From an uncultured Sutterella sp. (lineage in GTDB: Bacteria > Pseudomonadota > Gammaproteobacteria > Burkholderiales > Burkholderiaceae_F), in NCBI GenBank assembly GCA_905201055.1, contig CAJKMT010000016.1:1-27121 (forward strand): a stretch of DNA of 27,121 nucleotides, written 5' to 3'. Below the pieces are notes generated by a model. The model worked only from the letters and a program-made list of their open reading frames with translations. It was not told the origin of the DNA and made no database searches. A program made the translations under genes and the position numbers. How positions within the stretch are numbered: the stretch's first letter is position 1; each line of letters starts with the position of its first letter. Below are positions 7,587 through 14,598 of this stretch, in pieces.

Positions 7587-8933
7587 ATGTTTTTTGAGCA
7601 AGATTTACAGCCCGCACGCTCGCCGGTTTGGAGCGTTTCGGAATTAAATGACCGGGTTTCCCAGTGTTTGCAGATGAATTTTCCGCCGCTATGGGTGGCA
7701 GGGGAAGTGCGCGGCTTTACCCGAGCGGCTTCAGGTCACTGGTACTTTACGCTCAAGGATGCCTCGGCAGAACTCTCCTGCGCGATGTTTGCGGGCAGCA
7801 ACCGCCGGGTGGGCTTTCTTCCCAAAACGGGGGATCACCTGGAAGTTCACGGTCAGGTGAGTGTTTACCGTGCCAGAGGCTCCTATCAAATGGTGGTGGA
7901 TGCGGTCAGGCAGGCCGGAGTGGGCACTCTGTATGAGCGGTTTTTGCAGTTAAAGGATAAGCTGCAAAAAGAAGGTCTCTTTGATCTTTCCCGAAAAAAG
8001 ACGATTCCCCGAATCAATACGAAAATTGCAGTGGTCACAAGTCTTCAGGCGGCGGCCCTTAGAGATGTCTTAACGACATTAAGGCGCCGTGCGCCCTACG
8101 CGCGGGTGACGGTCTTTGAAACTGCGGTGCAGGGCGAAGAGGCGCCCGGTGAAATCATTTCTGCGTTGAAGCGCGCCGATCAAAGCGGCGATGTTGAAGT
8201 GATTCTGCTCGTCAGAGGCGGGGGATCGCTTCAGGATCTTTGGTCGTTTAATGATGAAAAAGTGGCCAGAACGGTCGCCGCTTTAACAAAGCCTGTGATT
8301 GTCGGTGTGGGGCACGAAAGTGATGTGACGATTGTTGACTGGGTGGCGGATTTACGAGCGGCTACACCCACGGCTGCCGCAGAGCATGCCACTGAAAGTG
8401 TGGAAGTATTGCTCAAAGAACTGTCGCAAAGCGGCGAGGCGTTGGCATATGCCTGGAATCGTTATTGGAATGAATCAGCGCAAAGAGTGGATTTTCTAAT
8501 GCGCGAGATTCCCGATCCCCATAAAAACTTAAAGCAGTCGCAGGAGCGTCTGCTGCACATGAATCAACTCCTTGAGAGTTTGATGCACTCGCACTGGCAA
8601 ATGAAAAAAGAAAGTGTGCGGCTTTTAAGAGAGTCGCTTATAAAACCCTCAGCGAGACTGGCTTTGGAACAAGAAAAGTGTGATCGCCTGGCTGAAGAAT
8701 GCTCATTGCTGATTAAAGATCGGCTTTCGAAATCCAAACGCGAAAGTGAAACGTTGATGACTCTTTTAACAGAATTAAGTCCTCAGGCTATTCTCAATAA
8801 GGGCTACAGCTATGTGACTGATGCTCGCGGCTCGTTTATTAAATCGGCTCAGGCGGCAAAACCGGGAGAGACCCTGAACATTCATTGGCATGATGGAAGC
8901 GCCACTGTCGGAGTACAAAAAACATCGTCTTAG
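7587..8933 (+). CDS. xseA: exodeoxyribonuclease VII large subunit
   Basis: Large catalytic subunit of ExoVII, which degrades single-stranded DNA from both ends in mismatch repair and recombination. Its 448 residues have the N-terminal OB-fold (WVAGEVRGFTRAASGHWYFTLKD, split here as WVAGEVRGF and HWYFTLKD, about 38-60). The catalytic domain carries VRGGGSLQDLWSFND near 211-224 and VGHESDVTIVDWVADLRA soon after. The C-terminus is long and helical, ending in the usual GYSYVTD strand region. The small subunit gene xseB is not nearby. The gene is divergent from the DUF2156 gene and is followed after 78 bases by sodB, which seems to have its own promoter. Confidence 0.96.
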   Translation: MFFEQDLQPARSPVWSVSELNDRVSQCLQMNFPPLWVAGEVRGFTRAASGHWYFTLKDASAELSCAMFAGSNRRVGFLPKTGDHLEVHGQVSVYRARGSYQMVVDAVRQAGVGTLYERFLQLKDKLQKEGLFDLSRKKTIPRINTKIAVVTSLQAAALRDVLTTLRRRAPYARVTVFETAVQGEEAPGEIISALKRADQSGDVEVILLVRGGGSLQDLWSFNDEKVARTVAALTKPVIVGVGHESDVTIVDWVADLRAATPTAAAEHATESVEVLLKELSQSGEALAYAWNRYWNESAQRVDFLMREIPDPHKNLKQSQERLLHMNQLLESLMHSHWQMKKESVRLLRESLIKPSARLALEQEKCDRLAEECSLLIKDRLSKSKRESETLMTLLTELSPQAILNKGYSYVTDARGSFIKSAQAAKPGETLNIHWHDGSATVGVQKTSS

Positions 8934-8958
8934 GTTTGCAATTCTTAACCAGAAAAAT

Positions 8959-8987
8959 TTTCCAAGTGATGTTTTTCTCCGTACAAT
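8959..8987 (+). promoter_or_regulatory. probable sigma-70 promoter of sodB
   Basis: A -10 like TACAAT (8982-8987) lies 17 bases after TTTCCA (8959-8964), a four-of-six match to the -35 consensus. The predicted start would be about 20 bases before the sodB ATG, which has GGAGAG as ribosome site. Confidence 0.4.
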
Positions 8988-9011
8988 CAAAAAGTTTTTA
9001 GGAGAGAAGAA

Positions 9012-9611
9012 ATGCCCTTTCAATTACCCACTTTAGCTTTTCCGTTAAATGCGCTGGCTCCGGCCATGTCTGAAGAAACGATGCAATACCACTATGGTAA
9101 GCATCACCAGACCTATCTCACTAATTTGAACGTGGCAATCAAAGGCACACCCTTTGAATCCATGTCGCTTGAAGAGATTGTGTTGGCCAGTGACGGTATC
9201 AATCAGGGCGTTTTTAATAACGCTGCGCAAGCATGGAATCATGCCTTCTTCTGGATGTGCCTGTCGCCCAAAGGCGGTCAAAAACCGCAAGGTGAATTGA
9301 TGAGCAAGATTGAAGAACGCTGGGGTTCTTTTGAAGCGTTCCGCGAACAGTTCTGCGCAAGCGCTGCCGGTAACTTCGGTTCCGGCTGGACCTGGCTGGT
9401 GCTCACGCCTGCCAAGACGCTTGAAATCGTCAATACGTCCAATGCAGGCACGCAGTTGGCAAGCGACAACACACCTTTGATGGTTGTGGATGTGTGGGAA
9501 CATGCCTACTACATTGACTATCGCAATTCCCGCCCGAATTACCTCAATGCTTTGTTCGATCACTTGATCGATTGGGAATTTGTGGCGAAAAACTATTACA
9601 ACGCCAAGTAG
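9012..9611 (+). CDS. sodB: superoxide dismutase, iron type
   Basis: Converts superoxide to hydrogen peroxide and oxygen in the cytoplasm. The 199-residue length is normal. Metal ligands are readable as His27 (YHYGKHH), His77 (WNHAFFW), Asp160 and His164 (DVWEHAYY). Gln73 in NNAAQAWNH is the N-terminal glutamine that marks the iron form; manganese enzymes use a later one. There is no signal peptide. GGAGAG precedes the ATG. It has its own promoter-like site and a hairpin terminator after the stop. Confidence 0.96.
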   Translation: MPFQLPTLAFPLNALAPAMSEETMQYHYGKHHQTYLTNLNVAIKGTPFESMSLEEIVLASDGINQGVFNNAAQAWNHAFFWMCLSPKGGQKPQGELMSKIEERWGSFEAFREQFCASAAGNFGSGWTWLVLTPAKTLEIVNTSNAGTQLASDNTPLMVVDVWEHAYYIDYRNSRPNYLNALFDHLIDWEFVAKNYYNAK

Positions 9612-9625
9612 TGCAAAAAACGGAG

Positions 9626-9651
9626 ACGGGTTTCAAATCGAAGCCCGTTTT
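9626..9651. terminator. intrinsic terminator between sodB and the DUF192 gene
   Basis: A 9-bp stem with one G-T pair, ACGGGTTTC (9626-9634) / GAAGCCCGT (9640-9648), and a 5-base loop. On the plus strand TTT follows. On the minus strand a six-T run follows after a few bases. It probably ends both converging transcripts. Confidence 0.7.
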
Positions 9652-9654
9652 CAG

Positions 9655-10113
9655 TCAGAAGCGAAGAAAATCACCTTCGCGGATCCCTTTTCTTTTGAAC
9701 CAGCCGCCCTTCATTTCCAGCGCCCATGCAGCAGGGGCAGGCGAACAGTGATTATCCTCTGTTTGAGCCTTCATGTGGCTTACGGCAATCAGTTTTCCGG
9801 TTTCGTCAAAAAAGCCCACATCCAGATCAATCGGAACATTTTTCATCCACATGCATATTGAGCGGGCGGGCTTAAATACAAAGAGCATTCCCTCATTTTC
9901 TGCGAGAGAATCAACGCCCTGCAGTCCCTTCATCTGTTGGGCTTCTGTGACGGCTAAGCGAACGTTGAGCACCTCATCGTTGATACGCAAAGTCTCAGCG
10001 GCCGCAACAATCGGTAAGCAGAAAAACAAGACAGTTATAAAAAAACTGCGCGAGCAACAATCAGTTAACCACCGCGCAGTTTCGAGCTTAGTAAAAACGG
10101 AGCTCATGGACAC
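9655..10113 (-). CDS. DUF192 (UPF0127) exported protein
   Basis: A DUF192-family protein of unknown biochemical role, common in bacteria and archaea. A hydrophobic segment (FFITVLFFCLPIVAAA) near residues 24-39, ending in Ala residues, is a likely signal peptide. The family core follows: LRINDEVLNVRLAVTEAQQ, the methionine- and glycine-rich MKGLQGV, GMLFVF, MWMKNVPIDLDVGFFD and a final EGDFLRF. I choose the GTG at 10113 because AGAGG lies seven bases upstream. An ATG at 10107 is also possible, and one at 10140 would overlap the upstream gene. It follows the cold-shock gene by ten bases and should share its transcript. Confidence 0.85.
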   Translation of the reverse strand: MSMSSVFTKLETARWLTDCCSRSFFITVLFFCLPIVAAAETLRINDEVLNVRLAVTEAQQMKGLQGVDSLAENEGMLFVFKPARSICMWMKNVPIDLDVGFFDETGKLIAVSHMKAQTEDNHCSPAPAAWALEMKGGWFKRKGIREGDFLRF

Positions 10114-10123
10114 AGACAATCCT

Positions 10124-10354
10124 CTAGCTTGCAGCGTCATCGGCCTTCATTGGTGAGGGAATTACACGGGTCGCGTGTAATCCGCGCTCGGATTGTTCGA
10201 ATTCAAATCCCACCCGTTGATTGGTTTGCAGAGTCTTGCGACCGGGCATCTCAATGGAACGAAAATGCACGAACACTTCTCGATCTTGACCGTCGGGAAT
10301 AATGAATCCGTAACCCTTGGCATCCGAGAACCATTTCACAGTACCGGAATTCAT
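10124..10354 (-). CDS. cold-shock-domain protein (CspA family)
   Basis: A 76-residue single cold-shock domain that binds single-stranded RNA or DNA. The RNP1 motif KGYGFI (about 13-18) and RNP2 motif VFVHF (27-31) are present, with the usual SGTVKWF start. The sequence departs from typical CspA after residue 33 (SIEMPGRKTLQTNQRVGF) and has a short extra tail. AAGGATC lies before the ATG. It is followed by the DUF192 gene and diverges from the Fur-box transporter operon across a 255-base AT-rich gap that contains no other gene. Confidence 0.92.
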   Translation of the reverse strand: MNSGTVKWFSDAKGYGFIIPDGQDREVFVHFRSIEMPGRKTLQTNQRVGFEFEQSERGLHATRVIPSPMKADDAAS

Positions 10355-10545
10355 AAAAGATCCTTAAAAAGAAAGCAAAGGCAAACTAGAGAGAGTTCTA
10401 TTTTGTCTGCTTTCATTTTCCATCATAGGCTTATTTCAAAGTATTGAGTACATTTTCGGCAATTATTTTTTCTTTTTGTACAACAAGAAGATATCGGCTG
10501 ACAAAGGCGACAGTTTTTGCGGATTTTGTATCAGTTTTTTTCTGT

Positions 10546-10574
10546 CCGACAATTTTTATTCAAACGAATATAAT
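10546..10574 (+). promoter_or_regulatory. sigma-70 promoter of the transporter operon
   Basis: A perfect -10 TATAAT (10569-10574) lies 17 bases after CCGACA (10546-10551), a four-of-six match to TTGACA. Transcription would start near 10581, inside the Fur-box-like sequence. Confidence 0.6.
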
Positions 10575-10588
10575 AACGAAAATAATTA

Positions 10589-10608
10589 TTAGAATCATTC
10601 TCATTATC
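10589..10608. promoter_or_regulatory. Fur-box-like operator
   Basis: The sequence from about 10590 to 10608, read on the minus strand as GATAATGAGAATGATTCTA, matches about 14-15 of 19 positions of the classic ferric-uptake-regulator box. A perfect inner dyad AGAAT-C-ATTCT lies at 10591-10601. It is placed just downstream of the -10 and ends one base before the permease start codon, so a bound repressor would block initiation. The match count is by eye. Fur binding is inferred. Confidence 0.6.
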
Positions 10609-10609
10609 A

Positions 10610-11362
10610 ATGCTGCAAGGACGCATTCTTCAACTTTCCATTGTCCCCATTGCGATTCTGTTTGTGTGGGCTTTATGCGCGAGGTATTCGGATATTTCGC
10701 CGATATTGCTACCTGCACCGGAATCGGTGGTCTCGATATTTACCGAGCTTTTGGCATCAGGAGATCTGACCGAACACATTGTTTCGAGCGCCAAGAGAAC
10801 ATTAAGCGGCTTTGCGCTCTCAAGTTTTATCGGAATATCGCTCGCCCTTCTTTTTTCTCAGAGTCCTTTGGCGAAAAACTTAGGCTACTTTGTGGTGGAA
10901 GCCGCCCGTGTGACGCCGCCCCTGGCATTGATCCCGCTTTTGATTTTGTGGCTCGGTATTGAAGAAGCGCCGAAAGTGGCCATTGTTTTTCTGTCGAGCT
11001 TTTTTCCCATTTATCTCAATGCGCTGACAGCGATTGAATCGGTAGAACAAAAACTCAAAGAAGTTGCCAAAACGCTGCACTTCAGTGCCTGGAAAACATT
11101 TCGTTTGCTGACTCTTCCTGCGGCTTTGCCCGGTATTCTGACGGGGCTCAGAGTGGGATTCGGCTACAGCTGGCGTGCGCTCGTCGGTGCGGAACTCATC
11201 GCCGCCTCCAGCGGCCTTGGCTTCATGATCAGTGAGGCCAGTGAATTTTCGAAAACAAGCGTTGTTTTCGTCGGTATTTTCTCGATCATTGTGATCGGCG
11301 TTTTCATGGATTGGCTTTTGTCTTGGTTGATTAAGCGATATGCCAAATTCTTTTCGATGTGA
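10610..11362 (+). CDS. ABC transporter permease (SsuC/TauC type)
   Basis: The 250-residue inner-membrane permease of an import system. About six hydrophobic segments are seen, with the BPD_transp_1 coupling region near 165-200 (SAWKTFRLLTLPAALPGILT), typical of the nitrate/sulfonate/taurine permeases. The N-terminus contains LLPAPESVV, a common start of this group. The ATG follows the Fur-box-like sequence by one base and has no ribosome site, so initiation is unusual or translation uses the very short leader. Its ATPase starts eight bases after the stop. The substrate is unknown. Confidence 0.88.
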   Translation: MLQGRILQLSIVPIAILFVWALCARYSDISPILLPAPESVVSIFTELLASGDLTEHIVSSAKRTLSGFALSSFIGISLALLFSQSPLAKNLGYFVVEAARVTPPLALIPLLILWLGIEEAPKVAIVFLSSFFPIYLNALTAIESVEQKLKEVAKTLHFSAWKTFRLLTLPAALPGILTGLRVGFGYSWRALVGAELIAASSGLGFMISEASEFSKTSVVFVGIFSIIVIGVFMDWLLSWLIKRYAKFFSM

Positions 11363-11370
11363 GAGAAGTC

Positions 11371-12120
11371 ATGTTTTCCATCGAATGCAAGAATCTCAGT
11401 AAAGAATTTCGCAGTCAGAATGGCTCCATAAAGCCTGTTGACGGTCTCTCATTAAACCTGAAAGCCGGTGAAATCCATGCGGTAATCGGTGAGAGCGGCT
11501 GCGGTAAAACCACACTGCTTCGGTTGATTGCCGGATTGGAGACACCCGATTGTGGCTCAATGTCTTTTTCGCCTCAAGGTCAGGTGCCGACCATTTCCAT
11601 TGTGTTTCAGGAGCCGCGACTTTTTCCATGGTTTACGGTCGAAAAGAATGTGGCTTTGTCAGTAAGGCATTTATCAGCCGATGAACAAAACGAAAAAGTT
11701 CGACGTGTGCTTGAACTTGTCGGTCTTTCCAAGTGTCGCGAACTTTTGCCTTCGCAGCTCTCAGGCGGCATGGCTCAGCGTGTGGGACTGGCCCGTGCGC
11801 TTTGTCCCGAACCCGATATTTTGCTTTTGGATGAAGCCTTCAGTGCGCTCGATGCCCTTACGCGTTCAAAAATTTATCCGGAATTCATCCGCATTCATGA
11901 ACGGCAACCGGTCACCACAGTACTGGTGACCCATGATGTGACGGAAGCCGTGCTGCTTTCACGAAATATTTACCGCTTGGGTAAGGGTCGTTTACTCAAA
12001 ACGTATTGTGTCGATCAGCCCTATCCGAGAACGCTGGCAACGGCCGGCGTGGGCAGGTTGATCGAAGACATTCTCAAAGATTTTTTAACTGAAACGAAAG
12101 GAAATGGCTATGAAACTTAA
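11371..12120 (+). CDS. ABC transporter ATPase (SsuB/TauB type)
   Basis: The 249-residue nucleotide-binding subunit. Walker A GESGCGKTT, Q-loop VFQEPRLFPW, signature LSGGMAQR, Walker B ILLLDEAFSALD and switch VTHDVTEA appear in order. The FPW after the Q-loop is usual in the nitrate/sulfonate group. I start at ATG 11371, with GAGAG just upstream. A GTG at 11359 overlaps the permease stop and would add four residues. The next gene starts inside its 3' end, so the three transport genes are probably translated together. Confidence 0.92.
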   Translation: MFSIECKNLSKEFRSQNGSIKPVDGLSLNLKAGEIHAVIGESGCGKTTLLRLIAGLETPDCGSMSFSPQGQVPTISIVFQEPRLFPWFTVEKNVALSVRHLSADEQNEKVRRVLELVGLSKCRELLPSQLSGGMAQRVGLARALCPEPDILLLDEAFSALDALTRSKIYPEFIRIHERQPVTTVLVTHDVTEAVLLSRNIYRLGKGRLLKTYCVDQPYPRTLATAGVGRLIEDILKDFLTETKGNGYET

Positions 12121-13051
12121 ACTTTGTCTGGCAGCTGCGCTGTCTTGTGTGGTCGGATTGGCTTGTGCTCAGTCAATGCCCAAAGAAATCAATATCGCCT
12201 ATGTAAAGGCTCCCTTTAATCTCCAAAACATGGTGATGAAGGATCAGGGATTGCTTGAAAAAGCGTTTGAAAAGCACGGCACCAAGGTGAAGTGGCACAC
12301 GATCACTTCGGGCGCCAAGCAAACGCAGGCGATGGCTGCGGGCGCCCTGGACTTCTCCGCCGTGATGAATACGGCTTCGCTTTTGTCCACTAACGGAGCC
12401 GGTAACCCCGTGTTGATTGCCAACGGTGTGGCTCATCCTGCGGACACTTTTGCCATTGTCGGTAAGCCCGGCAAGCCCATGAGCGTTAAAGATCTGAAGG
12501 GTAAGAAAGTGGCCGGTCCCCGCGGAACGGTTCTGCACCAATTGCTCGTTGCCGCCTTGGTGAAGGAAGGGATGACGATTGATGATGTGGAATTTTTGTC
12601 CATGGATCAGCCCGCTGCGCTCTCTGCCATGTTAAGCGGCAATGTGGATGCTTCGCTTCAGGCGGCAAGCGGCATCATCAAAGCCGAACAGGCCGGCTGC
12701 AAAGTGATTACGACGGCCAAGGGACTCGTGAATGTGAATTTGGTGATGACCGTTCGTGAAGCATTTGCCAAACAGTATCCGGACGCCGTGAAAGAAGTCG
12801 TGAAAGTTCAGCGCGAAACGCTTAAGTGGATCAATGAACACCGTAAAGAAGCAATTGCTTTAGGTGCGAAAGAACACGGCATCAGCATTGAGGATGCAAC
12901 GCAATTGGCCGATTGGTCCAATTACTACGATGTGGTGACGCAAAAAGACATTGAAGGCCTGAAAGAAGATCAAGACTTTTTGGTTGCCAACAAGCTCATG
13001 CAAAAGCCTGTTGATGTCGAAAAGCTGGTTTTGCCCGTTGCCCGTCAATAA
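12110..13051 (+). CDS. periplasmic substrate-binding protein (NMT1/TauA/SsuA-like)
   Basis: A 313-residue type II binding protein. The signal peptide ends ACA before QSMPKEI, near residue 21, a Sec signal peptidase I site. The mature part shows INIAYVKAPF, AAGALDFSAV, VKDLKGKKVAGPRGTVLHQLL and ALSAMLSGNVDASL, the pattern of the NMT1/THI5/TauA group, which covers sulfonates, nitrate, pyrimidine and flavin precursors. I choose the ATG at 12110, with AAGG eight bases upstream. The ATG at 12104 is too close to the ribosome site. It overlaps the ATPase gene by 11 bases. The ligand cannot be read from the sequence; the Fur-like operator points to a metal, metal chelate or cofactor. Confidence 0.88.
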   Translation: MKLKLCLAAALSCVVGLACAQSMPKEINIAYVKAPFNLQNMVMKDQGLLEKAFEKHGTKVKWHTITSGAKQTQAMAAGALDFSAVMNTASLLSTNGAGNPVLIANGVAHPADTFAIVGKPGKPMSVKDLKGKKVAGPRGTVLHQLLVAALVKEGMTIDDVEFLSMDQPAALSAMLSGNVDASLQAASGIIKAEQAGCKVITTAKGLVNVNLVMTVREAFAKQYPDAVKEVVKVQRETLKWINEHRKEAIALGAKEHGISIEDATQLADWSNYYDVVTQKDIEGLKEDQDFLVANKLMQKPVDVEKLVLPVARQ

Positions 13052-13064
13052 GAAAGGAATCTGA

Positions 13065-13622
13065 ATGTTTTTCTACGAAACCCCTCAAACGATTACGGTA
13101 CGCGATGAAGAAGGCGTCATGTCTTTTGACCGTGAAGATCTCATCCGCTATTCCGGTCAGGGACACCTGATTGCAAGCGCTTTGATCATGCGTCTTTTAA
13201 CGGACGCCTTTGCCAGACTGTCGCCGAACGAACCGCCGCTTCGCAAAGACATTCGGGTTTTGTCCGCCTTCCCGGGCCTTGGTGTGCGTGACCATATCGA
13301 GTTGGTAACCCGTGCCCTGACTGACAAACGTTATTACCTGGATACGGAGGCAGGTCCTCAGGGCGCACCGACTTCCGCTATCGGCGGCAGCATGTACTTT
13401 GTGGTGGCTGTCAAAGATAAGGCTGTCAGCTACGTGATGAATCCGGAGATCTTTGATGATCGCTGGCGCCATGAAGTGGCCTCTTTCCAAAAGGGCGGTC
13501 AAACGGTCGAAGAACATGCCCGCTACGTTGCCTATAAGTACGAGGTGGTCGGCGCACTCATGACTCGTGATGATATCTTCAGCGAAATCAAAGAAATCAG
13601 CACAGACATCTTTAATCGTTAA
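13065..13622 (+). CDS. FmdE-like protein lacking cysteines
   Basis: A 185-residue cytoplasmic protein with no signal peptide and no cysteine. The order of motifs resembles the FmdE domain (named from formylmethanofuran dehydrogenase subunit E): a GHL near 33-35 in IRYSGQGHLIASAL, then an FPGLGVRDHIELVTRAL segment at 69-85 where FmdE has its ACGVDAVQ-type motif, then a glycine-rich strand IGGSMYFVVAV. The Cys residues normally seen are absent, so any metal site must differ. The C-terminal third (130-185) is helical and unplaced. AAGGAA precedes the ATG. It lies 13 bases after the binding protein and is probably the last gene of the operon. The family call is tentative. Confidence 0.5.
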   Translation: MFFYETPQTITVRDEEGVMSFDREDLIRYSGQGHLIASALIMRLLTDAFARLSPNEPPLRKDIRVLSAFPGLGVRDHIELVTRALTDKRYYLDTEAGPQGAPTSAIGGSMYFVVAVKDKAVSYVMNPEIFDDRWRHEVASFQKGGQTVEEHARYVAYKYEVVGALMTRDDIFSEIKEISTDIFNR

Positions 13623-13627
13623 TCCCC

Positions 13628-13662
13628 AAAAAAACGGCCCGATGGTTTAATTCATCGGGCCG
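13628..13662 (-). terminator. strong intrinsic terminator of the ribF-to-dut gene run
   Basis: A perfect 10-bp GC-rich stem CGGCCCGATG (13635-13644) / CATCGGGCCG (13653-13662). On the minus strand it is followed by seven T (plus-strand A-run 13628-13634). It lies 20 bases after the dut stop. The plus-strand transporter operon runs into it from the other side, where only ATAAAAG follows. Confidence 0.88.
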
Positions 13663-13682
13663 ATAAAAGTTAAATTTTTCCC

Positions 13683-14129
13683 TTAGGCTTTGCCTGTTGA
13701 GCCAAAGCCGCCGGCTCCACGATCGGAAGCTTCAAAATCCTCCACGATATTCATCTGCATTTGCACAACCGGGACAATGACAAGCTGCGCAATTCGCTCT
13801 AAGGGCTCAATGGTGAAAGCCTCCTGACCGCGATTCCAGGTGGATACCATCAATTCCCCCTGATAGTCCGAGTCAATTAAGCCCACGAGATTGCCCAACA
13901 CAATACCGTGTTTGTGACCGAGCCCCGAGCGCGGAAGAATGAGCGCGGCATAATTGGGATCGGCTAAGTGAATGGCCAAGCCCGTTTTGATCAGTTTGGT
14001 TTCGCCGGGGTTAAGCGTCAGAGGCGCTTCCAGCATGGCTCTCAGATCAAGCCCCGCAGAACCGGTCGTGGCATAGGCGGGCATTTTTTCTTTGAGACGG
14101 GGATCAAGGATTTTGACATCAACTTGCAT
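13683..14129 (-). CDS. dut: dUTP diphosphatase
   Basis: Hydrolyses dUTP to dUMP and diphosphate, keeping uracil out of DNA. The trimeric dUTPase motifs are all present in order: [36 protein letters not shown], and the C-terminal [10 protein letters not shown] arm. I choose the ATG at 14129 (148 residues), with GGAG upstream and four bases after the preceding stop. The open frame extends to 14165, but that would overlap the upstream gene and add an unconserved leader. coaBC and dut are close together in many proteobacteria. Confidence 0.95.
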   Translation of the reverse strand: MQVDVKILDPRLKEKMPAYATTGSAGLDLRAMLEAPLTLNPGETKLIKTGLAIHLADPNYAALILPRSGLGHKHGIVLGNLVGLIDSDYQGELMVSTWNRGQEAFTIEPLERIAQLVIVPVVQMQMNIVEDFEASDRGAGGFGSTGKA

Positions 14130-14133
14130 GAAA

Positions 14134-14598
14134 TTATCTCCGGCGGTTTCGTTTCTGTCGGACAATGTTTGAAACGATGGTAATGAAAATCAAAAAGACG
14201 GCCATGGCGATGATTTCTTCATCACCGGTCATGCCGCCGTAGGAAAAGAGGGCAAAGCCCGAAAAAATAACTAAGACGGTCGAGATGTTAGCGGCACGGT
14301 TAAGTTTTTCGTTTGATCCGCCGGTGCGCCTTTGTTGAACAATAGGATCAACTTTAAAGGCGTCTTCAGGCTGATTGATCACGGTGTCCCTGTGAAGGGG
14401 AGCGGGATCAATGTTGGGAGAGGACCAAACGCCAGAGGCCGCACCGTTGAGCTCATCGTTGATTTGTTCGCGCATGAGCTCGTCGTTAACCTGCAGGGCT
14501 TTGAGTTCCTGAACGCTTTTTTGATTAAGCTTTTCAACAAAGCTTGCAAAATCACCGTCTTTGGGCTCAAGGTGAGCAGGATCGAAACGCTTTCGCAT
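14134..14598 (-). CDS. small membrane protein of unknown function between coaBC and dut
   Basis: A 154-residue protein that I do not recognise. The first 100 residues are charged and look soluble. Two hydrophobic segments near residues 107-123 and 129-145 form a hairpin ending in a basic tail RQKRNRRR, placing the N-terminus in the cytoplasm. Its ATG overlaps the coaBC stop (ATGA) and a strong GGAGGTGA lies just upstream, so it is translated with coaBC. The tight overlap and good ribosome site show that it is a real gene. No link to pantothenate or nucleotide metabolism is visible. Confidence 0.75.
   Translation of the reverse strand: MRKRFDPAHLEPKDGDFASFVEKLNQKSVQELKALQVNDELMREQINDELNGAASGVWSSPNIDPAPLHRDTVINQPEDAFKVDPIVQQRRTGGSNEKLNRAANISTVLVIFSGFALFSYGGMTGDEEIIAMAVFLIFITIVSNIVRQKRNRRR

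Noticed and set aside
12110..12175. A lipoprotein signal on the binding protein (Cys near residue 19)
   Set aside because: The residues before the Cys are V-G-L-A, not a good lipobox, while ACA before Gln is a good signal peptidase I site.
13635..13662. Terminator of the plus-strand transporter operon
   Set aside because: The T-run is only on the minus-strand side, so it is assigned to dut; it may still stop or protect the other transcript.
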